Source: an uncultured Verrucomicrobia subdivision 3 bacterium (GTDB taxonomy: Bacteria > Verrucomicrobiota > Verrucomicrobiia > Limisphaerales > UBA11358). Taken from it: a stretch of DNA of 50,256 nt. A program made the position numbers and the translations under genes. The notes below the pieces were generated by a model. The model made no database searches. It saw nothing but the letters and a program-made list of their open reading frames with translations, and was not told the DNA's origin. Below, in pieces: positions 35,773 to 45,206 of the stretch. The stretch's first letter is position 1; every line of letters begins with the position of its first letter. Location: positions 1 through 50,256 of the forward strand of contig CAIXFY010000021.1 of assembly GCA_903918885.1 (NCBI GenBank), given 5' to 3'.

Positions 35773-35807
35773 AGTTACAAGTTACAGGTTGAAAGTGGCA
35801 AGTTCAA
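35773..35807 (-). repeat. heptamer leader before the cbpA-like gene
   Basis: Plus-strand units AGTTACA, AGTTACA, GGTTGAA, AGTGGCA, AGTTCAA; on the coding strand each but one ends ACT. The array ends 5 nt before the ATG and shares 14 exact bases with the rpe leader. Confidence 0.6.
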
Positions 35808-35849
35808 CCCTTCGCCAAGTTAGTTGCGGGATAAATCGGAGTAGCGCCT

Positions 35850-35890
35850 ACAATGTGCGCCGACGGTCGAGCTACAGGCTCGACGCTCCA
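35850..35890. repeat. short palindromic repeat
   Basis: GTCGAGC (35866-35872) and GCTCGAC (35878-35884) form a hairpin with loop TACAG, flanked by GTAGCGCCTAC and CGCTCC. It lies in the gap between the HtrA and CbpA-like genes, and the form suggests a dispersed element. Confidence 0.5.
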
Positions 35891-35900
35891 ACCAAACACT

Positions 35901-37430
35901 TCACTTCGGACGTTTGGTGTTATCCACGCTCAAGAAGCGTGTGCCGGCCAAGTCGCCGAAACGCCGCCAGACTTTTAAAAGAATCTGTTCGTCGCGGGCG
36001 GCGCGGCAGAGGCGGACGGCGTCCTGCGCGTCCGTCACCGGTTGGCGGTTGATTTCCACAATGACATCGTTAGCCTGAAGTCCGGCTTCGGCCGAGTTGG
36101 AATCGCTGCTCACCTCGGTGACCAAGGCGCCGCGAATATGCGCCGGCACACGCAACTGGCTGCGGACTTGCGAGTCGATGTCTGCGACCGTCACGCCATC
36201 GAGAGCGTCGGCTTTGGCGGGGTCGTTGTCGGAATTTTCATTTTGTTCACCACCGGCAAGCGCGCTGCCAGGCAATTCACCGAGCGTGACGGAGACGGCT
36301 TTGGCGAGACCCGAGCGGATAATTTTTAACGTGGCCAGCGAACCCGGCGCGAGTTGGGAAACGGTGAGTTGCAAATCGTGCGCATCGGCGATGTTGCGGC
36401 CGTTGACGGCGGTAATGACATCGCCGGATTTTAGACCGGCCTTCGCGGCGGGCGTGCCGTCCATCACATCACCAACGAGCGCGCCGCTTTGTCCGGGCAG
36501 ATTGAATTGCCGCGCCAGATTCGCATCAATGTCCTGCGGTGCGATGCCGAGATAAGCGCGCGTGACCTTCCCGCCAATGACGAGACTTTCCAAAACATGG
36601 CGAGCGATGTTGATGGGCACGGCGAAACCGATGCCGTTGTTTCCGCCGCTCGGGCTGATGATGGCGGTATTGATGCCGACGAGCCGACCTTCGATGTCCA
36701 CGAGAGCGCCGCCGGAATTGCCGGGGTTAATGGCAGCGTCGGTTTGGATGAAATCTTGGAGGTGGCGGCTGCGGTCGCCATCAAAATTAAACCCACTCCG
36801 TCCAAGCGCGCTGACGATGCCCATCGTCACCGTCTGGCCGACGCCAAACGGATTGCCAAGCGCTAGCACGATGTCGCCGACTTCAAGCTGGTCGCTGTCG
36901 GAGAGCGTTACGGACGGAAGATTGTTCGCGGAAATTTTCAAGACTGCGATGTCCGTGGCCTTGTCTTTGCCGATGATTTTGGCGGTGTATTCCTTTTTGC
37001 TGTTACCGATGGAGACTTTCACCTCGTCGGCTTCGGCGACGACATGGTTCGCGGTTAAAATATATCCGTCCGGCGAGACGATGACGCCGGAGCCGAGGCT
37101 TTGTTCCTTGCGCGTGCGCTCGCGGTCGTCGCCCTGAAACTGGTTGCCGAAGAACTGGCGGAAGAACGGATCGTTCATCAGCGGATTGACCATCGGCCGT
37201 TCCTTGATGAAGCGCGTGGAGTAAATATTAACGACACTGGGCGCGACTTTTTTGACGATGGGCGCGTAGCTGGTGCCGGCGCGGGCGTCGCGGTTGACGG
37301 GCGTGGTGGAAACGGCGAACCCCGGCTGCGTGTCGCGGCCCCAGGAAGTGAGATGCGAAACCGTCAGCAGGGCAGCCACGCCAAAGGCAGCTGCCAAAAC
37401 TCCGAAAAAAGGTTTGTAAATCAATTTCAT
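35901..37430 (-). CDS. DegQ/HtrA-family periplasmic serine protease with two PDZ domains
   Basis: 509 aa. A signal or anchor helix (about 5-25) is followed by a trypsin-like domain with catalytic His129 (LTANHVV), Asp160 (ATDIAVLKI) and Ser239 (GNSGGALVDIEG). PDZ1 is about 300-395 (YLGIAPQDIDANLA, GLKSGDVITAVNG) and PDZ2 about 420-500 (AGLQANDVIVEINRQPV). The protease degrades or refolds damaged envelope proteins. The ATG at 37430 (MKLIYKPFFG) is chosen; the frame is open 7 codons further only through a TTG. Confidence 0.93.
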   Translation of the reverse strand: MKLIYKPFFGVLAAAFGVAALLTVSHLTSWGRDTQPGFAVSTTPVNRDARAGTSYAPIVKKVAPSVVNIYSTRFIKERPMVNPLMNDPFFRQFFGNQFQGDDRERTRKEQSLGSGVIVSPDGYILTANHVVAEADEVKVSIGNSKKEYTAKIIGKDKATDIAVLKISANNLPSVTLSDSDQLEVGDIVLALGNPFGVGQTVTMGIVSALGRSGFNFDGDRSRHLQDFIQTDAAINPGNSGGALVDIEGRLVGINTAIISPSGGNNGIGFAVPINIARHVLESLVIGGKVTRAYLGIAPQDIDANLARQFNLPGQSGALVGDVMDGTPAAKAGLKSGDVITAVNGRNIADAHDLQLTVSQLAPGSLATLKIIRSGLAKAVSVTLGELPGSALAGGEQNENSDNDPAKADALDGVTVADIDSQVRSQLRVPAHIRGALVTEVSSDSNSAEAGLQANDVIVEINRQPVTDAQDAVRLCRAARDEQILLKVWRRFGDLAGTRFLSVDNTKRPK

Positions 37431-37473
37431 GGTGATGAATTGACAGACCAACCGGCAGAATGTTCAACGAGAG

Positions 37474-38298
37474 TTACTTCACCGCCTTGGCCGCGTCTTC
37501 GGATTTGATGACTTCGATTTTCGCGCCCTTTTTCATTTCCTCGGCGCTGGGCACCTTGATGATGTCGCTGGTGAGCGGAGCCGCCGTCGGCGCGGGCGCG
37601 GGCGCCTTAGCATCAAGCAACTCAACTTCAAAAATCAGCGTGGAGTCCGGCGGGATTCCGCCCGTGCCGCGTTCGCCGTAGGCAAGTTCGGCAGGGATGA
37701 AGAGTTTCCATTTCGAGCCGACGGGCATTTTTTGCAACGCTTCCGTCCAGCCACGAATCACGCCGCCGACCGGGAAGGTCGCGGGCTGACCGCGCTTGTA
37801 GGAGCTATCGAATTCCGTTCCGTCAATCAACGTGCCGCGATAATTTACCGTGACAGTGTCGTTCGCGCCGGGCAGCGAGCCAGAACCGGCGGTGAGAATT
37901 TGATATTGCAAGCCGTCCGGCAGTGTCTGAACACCGGGATTAGATTTGTTGGCGGCCAGAAAAGCGTTGCCGGCTTCGCGGTTTTTGGCGCCCTGCTCGG
38001 CTTGTTTGGCCAACTGTTTCGCGCGGAACTGCTGTTGAAAAGCCATCATGGTCGTTTTCACTTCGGCCTCGGTCATCAATTCGTTACTGCCAGTCAATGC
38101 ATCCTTGATGGCGCGACTAACGAGATTGGCGTCAATGTCCACTCCTTGCTGCTTAATATTATGGCCGATGTTCAGGCCGATGGCGTAGCTCACGCGGGAT
38201 TTTTCATCGGACAACTGGCTGGTTCCTTCCGCCGTGGCAACGGAAATGAGACCGGTGACCGCAATGGTTGCGAAGATAAATTTTTGGATATGGTTCAT
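37474..38298 (-). CDS. FKBP-type peptidyl-prolyl isomerase (FkpA/Mip-like), exported
   Basis: 274 aa from the ATG at 38298. The signal peptide is about 1-22. The N-terminal dimerisation region (KSRVSYAIGLNIGHNIKQQG, long helix AFQQQFRAKQLAKQAEQGA) is followed by the FKBP domain: VTVNYRGTLIDGTEFDSS, IRGWTEALQKMPVGSKWKLF, IPAELAYGERGTGGIPPDS and LIFEVELL. An Ala/Pro-rich tail follows. It folds periplasmic proteins. It lies 43 nt upstream of the htrA-like gene on the same strand, a sensible envelope-stress pair. Confidence 0.92.
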   Translation of the reverse strand: MNHIQKFIFATIAVTGLISVATAEGTSQLSDEKSRVSYAIGLNIGHNIKQQGVDIDANLVSRAIKDALTGSNELMTEAEVKTTMMAFQQQFRAKQLAKQAEQGAKNREAGNAFLAANKSNPGVQTLPDGLQYQILTAGSGSLPGANDTVTVNYRGTLIDGTEFDSSYKRGQPATFPVGGVIRGWTEALQKMPVGSKWKLFIPAELAYGERGTGGIPPDSTLIFEVELLDAKAPAPAPTAAPLTSDIIKVPSAEEMKKGAKIEVIKSEDAAKAVK

Positions 38299-38424
38299 AT
38301 TTGAAGTTGAAATGATTCTGGATTCCACAGACAAAGGCAATCCGCTTTTCGTTCGAAACTTTTTATCGACCGAGGCGCAATTTGATTTCCTCGCTGAACG
38401 GTTTGAGCTAATTTCAGTCCAATC

Positions 38425-40707
38425 GTGATTGTGCGCAACCAAATGTATCGAGTGAAAAGTTTTTATGCGGTGCTGCCCGCGCTGGCCGTGGTGCTAGCCG
38501 TCTGGGTCGGCTGCGAAACCTCCCGTTCGGATGTGGCCACGCCGGCGACGAGCCTCGCCACGCGGCTCAAGCCCGGCCCAAACGACGCGCGCATCGCCCA
38601 TGTCACGGCGCGGCTGCTGGAGGAATATCACTACTCCCAGCACCCGCTGGACACGGAATTGTCCAAGCGCTTTTTCGATGGCTATATTGACTCGTTGGAT
38701 CCGCGCCACGAAAATTTTCTACAAAGTGACTTGGCGGAATTTGACATTTACCGCACCAACTTGGACAAACTAACGCTGGAGCGCGGCGCAGCGGATTTGA
38801 CACCGGCTTTTGCCGTCTATGACCGTTTCGCCAAACGCATTCAGCAGCACGCCGACTATGTAAATGAACTGCTGAAGCACGAAAAATTCAAGTTCACCAC
38901 GGATGAGAAAATCCTAGTTGACCGCCGCCACGCGCCGTTTCCAAAGGATATGGACGAGGCACACGCGCTCTGGACCCAGCGCTTTCGCTACGAATATTTG
39001 CAGGAAAAACTGTCGCGGGAAATTTCGGAGACCAATGGCGCGCTCGTCGTAAAATTGCCTGCGGATGCCGCCAAGGAAATTCCTGCCGAGCTCGCGCGGC
39101 ATTATCGATGGAACCTCCGCATGACGACGAATTGGGACAGTGACGGCGTGCTGCAAGCCTACCTCAATGGCCTCGCCCACGCCTACGATCCGCACTCGGA
39201 TTATTTCAGTTCGCCGCACGCGAAAGATTTTGCCATCAGCATGAATCTTTCGCTCTTCGGTATCGGCGCACAGCTTTCCGAAGATGACGGCTATTGCACC
39301 ATCCGCTCGCTCGTGGCTGGCGGTCCGGCGGCTAAAAGTAAAAAGGTGAATGAAAAAGACCGCATCATAGCTGTCGCGCAGGGCGACAAACCGCCGGTAG
39401 ACGTGGTGGACATGGAATTGGAAAAAGTCGTCCAACAGATTCGCGGGCCAAAAGGAACCGAAGTTCGCCTGACCATTAGCCCTGCCGAAGAACGCACCGC
39501 GCGCCGCGTGGTGACGCTCATTCGCGACGAAATAAAACTCGAAGATTCCGAGGCCAAGGCAAAATTAATCGAAGCGCCGGACGGCAAGCGCATCGGCATC
39601 ATTGATCTTCCGTCGTTCTACGCCACGGTCAACATTGGCGGCGGTGACACCACGCCGAAGAGCACCACCGAAGATGTGGCCAAGCTAATCACGCGGCTAA
39701 AAAAGGAAAAAATTTCCGGTCTCATCGTTGACCTGCGCTCAAATCCCGGCGGTTCGCTGGAAGAAGCCATCAAGTTCACCGGCCTGTTCATCAAGGACGG
39801 TCCGGTGGTGCAGGCGCGCAATCCCGACGGCCAGGTGCAGGTGGATTCCGATCCCGACCCCACGGAACTTTACGACGGCCCGCTCGTCGTGATGGTCAAC
39901 CGCTTCAGTGCTTCCGCCTCCGAAATCGCGGCGGCGGCGTTGCAGGATTACGGCCGCGCGCTGGTTGTCGGCGACATCTCGACCCACGGCAAAGGCACGG
40001 TGCAAAATCTAAATCCACTCAAGCCGTTCGTCTGGTCGGCGGATAAAAACGCATCCAACGATCCGGGCACGATCAAAATCACCATCCGTAAATTCTATCG
40101 CGTCAGTGGCGCGTCCACGCAATTGAAGGGTGTCGTGCCCGACCTTGTTTTGCCGGACGTATATAATTATTCCACGCAGGTCGGCGAGACGGCGCTGGAA
40201 AATCCATTGCCGTGGGACACCATCCAGCCGGCGAGCTATGACAAGCTGAATCTTGTCCAGCCGTTCCTCGCCCAACTCAAGGCGAGTTCCGACGAACGCA
40301 TCGCGACGAATCAGGATTTTATCTACGTCAAACAGGACATTGAGCAGTTCCAGAAGGCGCAGGCCGACAAATCGGTCGCGATTAACGAACGCGAGGCGTT
40401 GAAAGAACGCGAACGCAACTTCACCCAAAACCATGCACGCGAATCCGAACGTGCGGCGCGGAAAGCCGACGGCGTTAAGGTTTATGAAATTACCGTAAAA
40501 AATTCCGAGTTGCCCGGCCTGACCGAAGCCAGCGTCAGCACGAACACTGTTACCACCACCTTCAATGCCACCAACACCTTGAAAACCGCGTCGGCCGCCG
40601 AAAAAAAATCCGCGCCCGCGTTTGACCCCATGCTCGATGAAACCGAACGCATCCTCAAAGATTACATTTACTTGGAACAAAAGAGCGGCATTTTGATGGC
40701 GAACTAG
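38425..40707 (+). CDS. prc: C-terminal processing (tail-specific) protease, S41 family
   Basis: About 760 aa. A lipoprotein-like signal ends VWVGC. An N-terminal helical domain (LLEEYHYSQHPLDTELSKRF, DSLDPRHENFLQSDLAEF) is followed by a PDZ domain (about 285-370). The S41 core has the catalytic Ser near residue 495 in NRFSASASEIAAAAL and the Lys in THGKGTVQNL, then a C-terminal Prc-type helical domain with a terminal membrane-free tail. It cleaves proteins from their C-terminus in the periplasm. ATG 38443 (MYRVKSFY) is an alternative start. It diverges from the FKBP gene. Confidence 0.93.
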   Translation: MIVRNQMYRVKSFYAVLPALAVVLAVWVGCETSRSDVATPATSLATRLKPGPNDARIAHVTARLLEEYHYSQHPLDTELSKRFFDGYIDSLDPRHENFLQSDLAEFDIYRTNLDKLTLERGAADLTPAFAVYDRFAKRIQQHADYVNELLKHEKFKFTTDEKILVDRRHAPFPKDMDEAHALWTQRFRYEYLQEKLSREISETNGALVVKLPADAAKEIPAELARHYRWNLRMTTNWDSDGVLQAYLNGLAHAYDPHSDYFSSPHAKDFAISMNLSLFGIGAQLSEDDGYCTIRSLVAGGPAAKSKKVNEKDRIIAVAQGDKPPVDVVDMELEKVVQQIRGPKGTEVRLTISPAEERTARRVVTLIRDEIKLEDSEAKAKLIEAPDGKRIGIIDLPSFYATVNIGGGDTTPKSTTEDVAKLITRLKKEKISGLIVDLRSNPGGSLEEAIKFTGLFIKDGPVVQARNPDGQVQVDSDPDPTELYDGPLVVMVNRFSASASEIAAAALQDYGRALVVGDISTHGKGTVQNLNPLKPFVWSADKNASNDPGTIKITIRKFYRVSGASTQLKGVVPDLVLPDVYNYSTQVGETALENPLPWDTIQPASYDKLNLVQPFLAQLKASSDERIATNQDFIYVKQDIEQFQKAQADKSVAINEREALKERERNFTQNHARESERAARKADGVKVYEITVKNSELPGLTEASVSTNTVTTTFNATNTLKTASAAEKKSAPAFDPMLDETERILKDYIYLEQKSGILMAN

Positions 40708-40715
40708 AACCATCC

Positions 40716-41330
40716 ATGAAACTGTTCATCCTTTGCCTTTGCCTGCTGCTGACGGCGGGAGAATCCGCTTTTGCTGCCGGTAAAAAAAAGTCCGGCAAAT
40801 CCTCCGGTAAATCTTCCAACAATACTGCACCAGCCAATACCCAGCCAGCGACACCCGCCGACCCCCAGCCAGTTCAACCACCGACCACTGCGCCCGCGCC
40901 GGAACCGACGCTCGCCGCTGTGCCGGTTGACCCCGTGCTGGCGGCCACCCAGCGAAACATCGCGGAACTGCGCGCGAATTTTGCCGTGCTCAACAACTGC
41001 ACCAATGACACGCCGACCGCCGAACAAAAAACCTCCCTGCTGAACAACCTCAAGGCCGCCGCGCAAGGCACGACGCCACCGGAAGATTCTATCCATCAAC
41101 TGACCGACCACCTGTTGACCGCCACGCTCGGACGCAAACAGATGCAGACCCAGCAATTGCCACTGGCACGCTATGTTCACGCCGCCTTCAACGGCGCCCA
41201 TCTGAAGGAAGCCCAGCAGAAGATGATTGGTGACGCCGTGAAAGGTATTTTGACCGACAGCGGCGTGCCGAAGGATGATGCCATCGCGATTGTTGGCGAC
41301 CTCCAAAAAATTGCGGGCGAAACCCAATAA
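40716..41330 (+). CDS. secreted hypothetical protein with Pro/Thr/Ala linker
   Basis: 204 aa. A signal peptide (KLFILCLCLLLTAGESAFA) is followed by a Lys/Ser stretch (KKKSGKSSGKSS), a Pro/Thr-rich linker (about 36-75) and a helical C-terminal domain (NIAELRANFAVLNN, SIHQLTDHLLTATLGRKQM, LPLARYVHAAFNGAHLKEAQ). Function unknown. It starts 8 nt after the prc stop, so the two are co-transcribed. Confidence 0.7.
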   Translation: MKLFILCLCLLLTAGESAFAAGKKKSGKSSGKSSNNTAPANTQPATPADPQPVQPPTTAPAPEPTLAAVPVDPVLAATQRNIAELRANFAVLNNCTNDTPTAEQKTSLLNNLKAAAQGTTPPEDSIHQLTDHLLTATLGRKQMQTQQLPLARYVHAAFNGAHLKEAQQKMIGDAVKGILTDSGVPKDDAIAIVGDLQKIAGETQ

Positions 41331-41343
41331 TTCCCATCCGCCC

Positions 41344-41544
41344 GTGAAATGCCCGACCTGCAAAAAGTCCGGCGACTGGTTCGCCGGCAAATACGGGCCG
41401 TTCTGCTCCCACCGATGCAAGCTGGTTGACCTCGGTAAATGGTTCAGCGCTGAACACGCCATCTCCGAACCACTCCGCCCGGAACACTTTGAGAAATTTG
41501 CCAACCTCCCGCCCGGCGGTCATTTGGATAAACCGGAGGGGTGA
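41344..41544 (+). CDS. yacG: YacG-type zinc-binding DNA gyrase inhibitor
   Basis: 66 aa from a GTG at 41344: VKCPTCKKSGDWFAGKYGPF, then CSHRCKLVDLGKWF. The four cysteines (CPTC, CSHRC) form the zinc ribbon of YacG, which binds and inhibits DNA gyrase. The C-terminal tail ends HFEKFANLPPGGHLDKPEG. The GTG is chosen because it gives the normal family length and lies just after the previous stop. A diverged copy of its 3' end occurs at 42662. Confidence 0.82.
   Translation: MKCPTCKKSGDWFAGKYGPFCSHRCKLVDLGKWFSAEHAISEPLRPEHFEKFANLPPGGHLDKPEG
41458..41543 (+). repeat. direct repeat copy A (yacG 3' end)
   Basis: About 85 bp from gccatctccga to the yacG stop. It matches copy B at 42662-42742 over nearly its full length, with a 5-nt gap and scattered substitutions. 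Confidence 0.8.
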
Positions 41545-41614
41545 AAATCCGGCAGGCGGGCGGCTTCCCACTTGATGTTTGTCGTAATCGCATTTTCTGA
41601 TACTATTTATATCA

Positions 41615-42646
41615 ATGCACATGTGTCGGTCTGTTTTGACGACTTTATTGATCGCTGCCTTCAGCCAGTGCCTGTTTTTTCAGGCCCGGGCCGTGATTGA
41701 CCCGACCTTGCAGATGCAGTTGGGCAATCCCTCCAGTGCCATCACCGACACCAATAATCACGCCCATTACCTTGTCCGACGCCCCGTCGAGGCGTTGGAT
41801 TACAGCGACAATCTGGGCCAGCCGGTTTGGGCCTCGTGGGATTTGACGTCCGGTGATGTCGGCTCCGCCACGCGCACCTCCACCTATTATACGGACACCA
41901 ACCTGCCGCCGAATTTTTATCGCGTCACCAATAACGATTACAACGGCGTGGGCACCAATAATTTCAATCGCGGCCACCTGTGCCCCTCCGAAGACCGCAC
42001 CGATACCGCAGCCAACAACAAGCTGCTTTTCTTCATGTCCAACATCATGCCGCAGTCCGCGCCGGGCAATCAGGGCGTCTGGGGCAATTTTGAGGCCTAC
42101 TGCCGCTTGCTCCTCACAAACAACGAACTGCTCATCATCTGCGGCGCCAGCGGCTTTGGCACCGCCACCATCCCCAGCGGCAAAGCCTATATCGGCTCCA
42201 ATACCTGGAAGGTGGTCGTCTGCGTTCCGCTGGGCGGCGGCACGGCCTTGAGCAGGATTACCGCCACCAACCGCGTCATCGCCATTTCCGTTCCGAACGT
42301 GACCAACGGCTTGAGCAGCGACTGGAAAACCTACGTCACCTCCCCGCGCAAAATTGAGCGGGACACCGGCTTCACCTTTTTCACCGCGTTGCCCGACGGC
42401 ATCGCCAGCGTGTTCCGTGCGGAAATTGACGGCGCACCTCTGTTCTCCGCCGCCACATATACAAACAACCAGTTCAAGTTCACCGTCAACGGCTGGGCGG
42501 GCACAAACTACGTCGTGCAGGCCGCCACCAATCTCGCCGCGCCCAACTGGATCCCCCTCGCCACCAACCCCGCGCCATTCATGTTTATCCAAACCAACGC
42601 CGGACTCTTTGACCGGCGGTTTTACCGGGCCGTCATCTGGCCGTGA
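41615..42646 (+). CDS. secreted DNA/RNA non-specific endonuclease
   Basis: 343 aa. The signal peptide (about 1-26) is followed by a NUC1-type beta-beta-alpha metal nuclease: SWDLTSGDVGSA, then NNFNRGHLCPSEDRT (RGH active-site motif with the catalytic His), LLFFMSNIMPQSAPGNQGVW with the metal-binding Asn, and WKVVVCVPLGGG. The C-terminal about 60 residues are a separate module (NYVVQAATNLAAPNWIPL ending FYRAVIWP) like that of two other secreted proteins here. The usual D of DRGH is N in this protein. It is flanked by two copies of the yacG 3' end. Confidence 0.87.
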   Translation: MHMCRSVLTTLLIAAFSQCLFFQARAVIDPTLQMQLGNPSSAITDTNNHAHYLVRRPVEALDYSDNLGQPVWASWDLTSGDVGSATRTSTYYTDTNLPPNFYRVTNNDYNGVGTNNFNRGHLCPSEDRTDTAANNKLLFFMSNIMPQSAPGNQGVWGNFEAYCRLLLTNNELLIICGASGFGTATIPSGKAYIGSNTWKVVVCVPLGGGTALSRITATNRVIAISVPNVTNGLSSDWKTYVTSPRKIERDTGFTFFTALPDGIASVFRAEIDGAPLFSAATYTNNQFKFTVNGWAGTNYVVQAATNLAAPNWIPLATNPAPFMFIQTNAGLFDRRFYRAVIWP

Positions 42647-42661
42647 CGGGTGTTTTCCACG

Positions 42662-42742
42662 GCCATCTCCGATCCGCCCCGAACATTTTGAGAAATACGC
42701 CGACCTGACGCCCGGCGACCATTTGGATAAGCCGGAAGATTA
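42662..42742 (+). pseudogene. duplicated yacG 3'-end fragment (repeat copy B)
   Basis: Encodes RPEHFEKYADLTPGDHLDKPED up to a TAA, against RPEHFEKFANLPPGGHLDKPEG in yacG (22 residues; compare them in two halves). The zinc-ribbon part is absent, and a 5-nt gap upstream breaks the reading frame. Substitutions are mostly conservative, as if the copy once coded for protein. Confidence 0.75.
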
Positions 42743-42860
42743 AAGCCAACGAGCGCCATGGAAAGTTGCACGCACCGGAATTTTGTGATTTAATCTCACG
42801 CACGGACGGTTCGCTCCTTTGAATGATTTTCCTGCGCCGCTGTCCATGATTTGAATTGTT

Positions 42861-43547
42861 ATGTGGAACATGAATTACATCTGGTTTGTCATGCTGCCCG
42901 GTTTGGTCATCGGCCTCTGGGCGCAATTGAAATTGCACGCTGCCTATCGCAAATACCGCGAGATTTCCGTCGGCTCCCGAATGACCGGCGCACAAGCCGC
43001 GCGGCGAATTCTCGACAACGCCGGTCTCACCGATGTGCCGGTGGAAGAAGTGGAGGGCGAACTGACCGATCACTACGACCCGACCAAGCGCGCACTGTTT
43101 TTGTCGGCGGATAATTTTCAGGGCGCGTCCATCGCCGCCGTCGGTGTGGCGGCGCATGAAGCCGGTCACGCGCTGCAACATCAGGCCAATTATTCCATGC
43201 TAAACCTGCGCATGACATTAGTTCCGGTCACGCAGTTTGCCAGCTACATTTACAGCGGCATTTTGCTGCTCGGCTGGATCATGGGCATGATGAAAGTCAT
43301 GCTGCCCATCGTAATCATCGTTTTCGCCATCATCACGCTCTTCCAACTCATCACGCTGCCGGTGGAATACGACGCCAGCAGCCGCGCGAAGGAACAGCTC
43401 TTCCGCCTCGGCCTCGTGCGCGAGGACGAGCGCGACGGCGTGAGTAAAATGCTCCACGCGGCGGCGCTAACTTATGTGGCCGCGCTGGTCAGTTCGCTGC
43501 TGACGCTGCTCTACTACATCAGCGCCGCGCGCGACAGCCGGAGTTAA
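42861..43547 (+). CDS. YugP-family zinc metalloprotease, membrane-bound
   Basis: 228 aa. An N-terminal helix (about 5-25) is followed by a soluble segment with VGSRMTGAQAARRILDNAGL and the zinc motif H99-E-A-G-H103 in AAHEAGHALQHQ. Several helices then follow (ASYIYSGILLLGWIMGM, IVIIVFAIITLFQLITLPVE) with the family's EYDASSRAKEQL, which provides the third ligand region. The physiological substrate of YugP-type proteins is unknown. Monocistronic or leading into the sigma factor gene 43 nt downstream. Confidence 0.85.
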   Translation: MWNMNYIWFVMLPGLVIGLWAQLKLHAAYRKYREISVGSRMTGAQAARRILDNAGLTDVPVEEVEGELTDHYDPTKRALFLSADNFQGASIAAVGVAAHEAGHALQHQANYSMLNLRMTLVPVTQFASYIYSGILLLGWIMGMMKVMLPIVIIVFAIITLFQLITLPVEYDASSRAKEQLFRLGLVREDERDGVSKMLHAAALTYVAALVSSLLTLLYYISAARDSRS

Positions 43548-43590
43548 TTTACTTGCCGCCAGACGCCGACCGCTTAACTTTTGCCTCGTC

Positions 43591-44607
43591 ATGGCGGTAA
43601 AAAAAATCAAACGCAAACCCGCGCCGGTAAAACGGAAGAAGAAAATTTCCGTGGCTGCCAAACCATTGCCGGTCACTCCGCCGTCCGCGCCCATCGTAGT
43701 TCCCGTTGATCCCGGCGTGCCCAAGCCCGGCGAAGGCGACACCACGGCCTTTCTCCGCCGTGAAGTTGAACGGCACGACGGCGACAGCGCCATCAAACTT
43801 TATTTGCGCGAAATCGGGCAGGTTAAATTGCTGACGGTGCAGGAGGAAATTGATTTGGCCGCGCGCATCAAGAAGGGCGACAAGAAGGCGCGTGAACACA
43901 TGATTAAGGCGAATTTGCGCCTCGTGGTGAAAATTGCCCGCGACTACGAAGGCATCGGCCTGCCGCTGCTGGATTTGATTTCCGAAGGCAACATCGGCCT
44001 GATGAAAGCTGTTGAACGCTTTGACCCGGCCAAGGGCGGCAAGCTGTCCACCTACGGCTCGTGGTGGATCAAACAGTCCATCAAGCGCGCACTCGCCAAC
44101 CAATCCAAGACGATTCGTCTGCCGGTGCATCTGGTTGACAAGATTTCCAAGATGCGGCGAATGTCCATGAAGTTGCAGGAAATTTTTGGTCGTGAACCCA
44201 CGGACGAGGAATTGGCCGCCGAACTTGGCACCACCGCCGCGCGGGTTTCCCTGATGCGCACCGCGTCCATCCGCCCCGCGTCGCTCGATGCGCCGGTGGG
44301 CGATGATGATTCCAACACCTATTCCGAAATCGTCATGGACGAGCGCGCTGCGAATCCCTACGAAGACCTTGAGGACAAAACCGTGACCGGCATGTTGGCC
44401 GATATGGTCAAGCACCTAGACAATCGCGAAGCAACGATTCTGCGCTACCGTTTCGGCCTCGACGGCGGCAACGAAAAAACCTTGGAAGAAGTCGGAGAAA
44501 AATTCGGCGTCACACGCGAGCGCGTCCGCCAGATACAAAACCTCGCACTGCGAAAGCTCCGCAAGATGATCGAGAAACTTGAGAAAACCAAACAGAAGGA
44601 AGCTTAA
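43591..44607 (+). CDS. RNA polymerase sigma-70 family factor (RpoD/RpoS-like)
   Basis: 338 aa. A basic, Pro-rich N-terminus (about 1-50) is followed by region 1.2 ([20 protein letters not shown]), region 2 ([54 protein letters not shown]), region 3 and region 4 ([20 protein letters not shown]). [10 protein letters not shown] differs slightly from the usual STYATWWIRQ, and the short N-terminus lacks the large RpoD insertion. So this may be an alternative group-2 factor rather than the primary one. apt begins 2 nt after its stop. Confidence 0.9.
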   Translation: MAVKKIKRKPAPVKRKKKISVAAKPLPVTPPSAPIVVPVDPGVPKPGEGDTTAFLRREVERHDGDSAIKLYLREIGQVKLLTVQEEIDLAARIKKGDKKAREHMIKANLRLVVKIARDYEGIGLPLLDLISEGNIGLMKAVERFDPAKGGKLSTYGSWWIKQSIKRALANQSKTIRLPVHLVDKISKMRRMSMKLQEIFGREPTDEELAAELGTTAARVSLMRTASIRPASLDAPVGDDDSNTYSEIVMDERAANPYEDLEDKTVTGMLADMVKHLDNREATILRYRFGLDGGNEKTLEEVGEKFGVTRERVRQIQNLALRKLRKMIEKLEKTKQKEA

Positions 44608-44609
44608 CC

Positions 44610-45143
44610 ATGCCCGCCACCGTCACCGCCGCTGAAATCGAAAAAGCCATCCGCAATGTTCCCGACTTCCCGAAGCCTGGAATCCAGTTCAAAGACATCA
44701 CTCCCGTGCTCGCCGACGCGCGGCTGTTCGCCGGCGCAATTGAATTGTTGACCGAAAAATTCAAGCCCGGCTCCGTGGACGCCGTGGTGGGCATTGACGC
44801 GCGCGGATTTATTTTTGCCGCCGCCGCCGCGACCAAGCTGCACGCCGGCTTCGTCCCCGTCCGCAAAAAGGGCAAGCTGCCTTACTCGACCATCGAACAG
44901 GATTACGCGCTGGAATACGGCCACGCCACCGTGGCGATGCACACCGATGCGCTCAAGCCCGGCGCGCGCGTGCTGTTGATTGACGATTTGCTGGCCACCG
45001 GCGGCACGGCTGCCGCTGCTATAGCGCTCGTCCACAAACTCGGTGGAAAAATTCTCGAAGCCGGTTTCCTCATCGAATTAAAATTCCTGAATGGCCGCGA
45101 AAAGCTTGGCGGCATTCCCGCCCGCTCGCTCGTCAGCTATTGA
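44610..45143 (+). CDS. apt: adenine phosphoribosyltransferase
   Basis: Purine salvage: adenine plus PRPP to AMP. 177 aa with the N-terminal [32 protein letters not shown], the hood region [20 protein letters not shown] and the PRPP-binding motif [18 protein letters not shown]. Full length matches the family. It is translationally coupled to the sigma factor gene (2-nt gap). Confidence 0.95.
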   Translation: MPATVTAAEIEKAIRNVPDFPKPGIQFKDITPVLADARLFAGAIELLTEKFKPGSVDAVVGIDARGFIFAAAAATKLHAGFVPVRKKGKLPYSTIEQDYALEYGHATVAMHTDALKPGARVLLIDDLLATGGTAAAAIALVHKLGGKILEAGFLIELKFLNGREKLGGIPARSLVSY

Positions 45144-45206
45144 CGCGCAATTCGATCCACCGATGATTGGCGGCAACCGGCGGGGTTTTTCGGTGTTTGA
45201 TAAATT

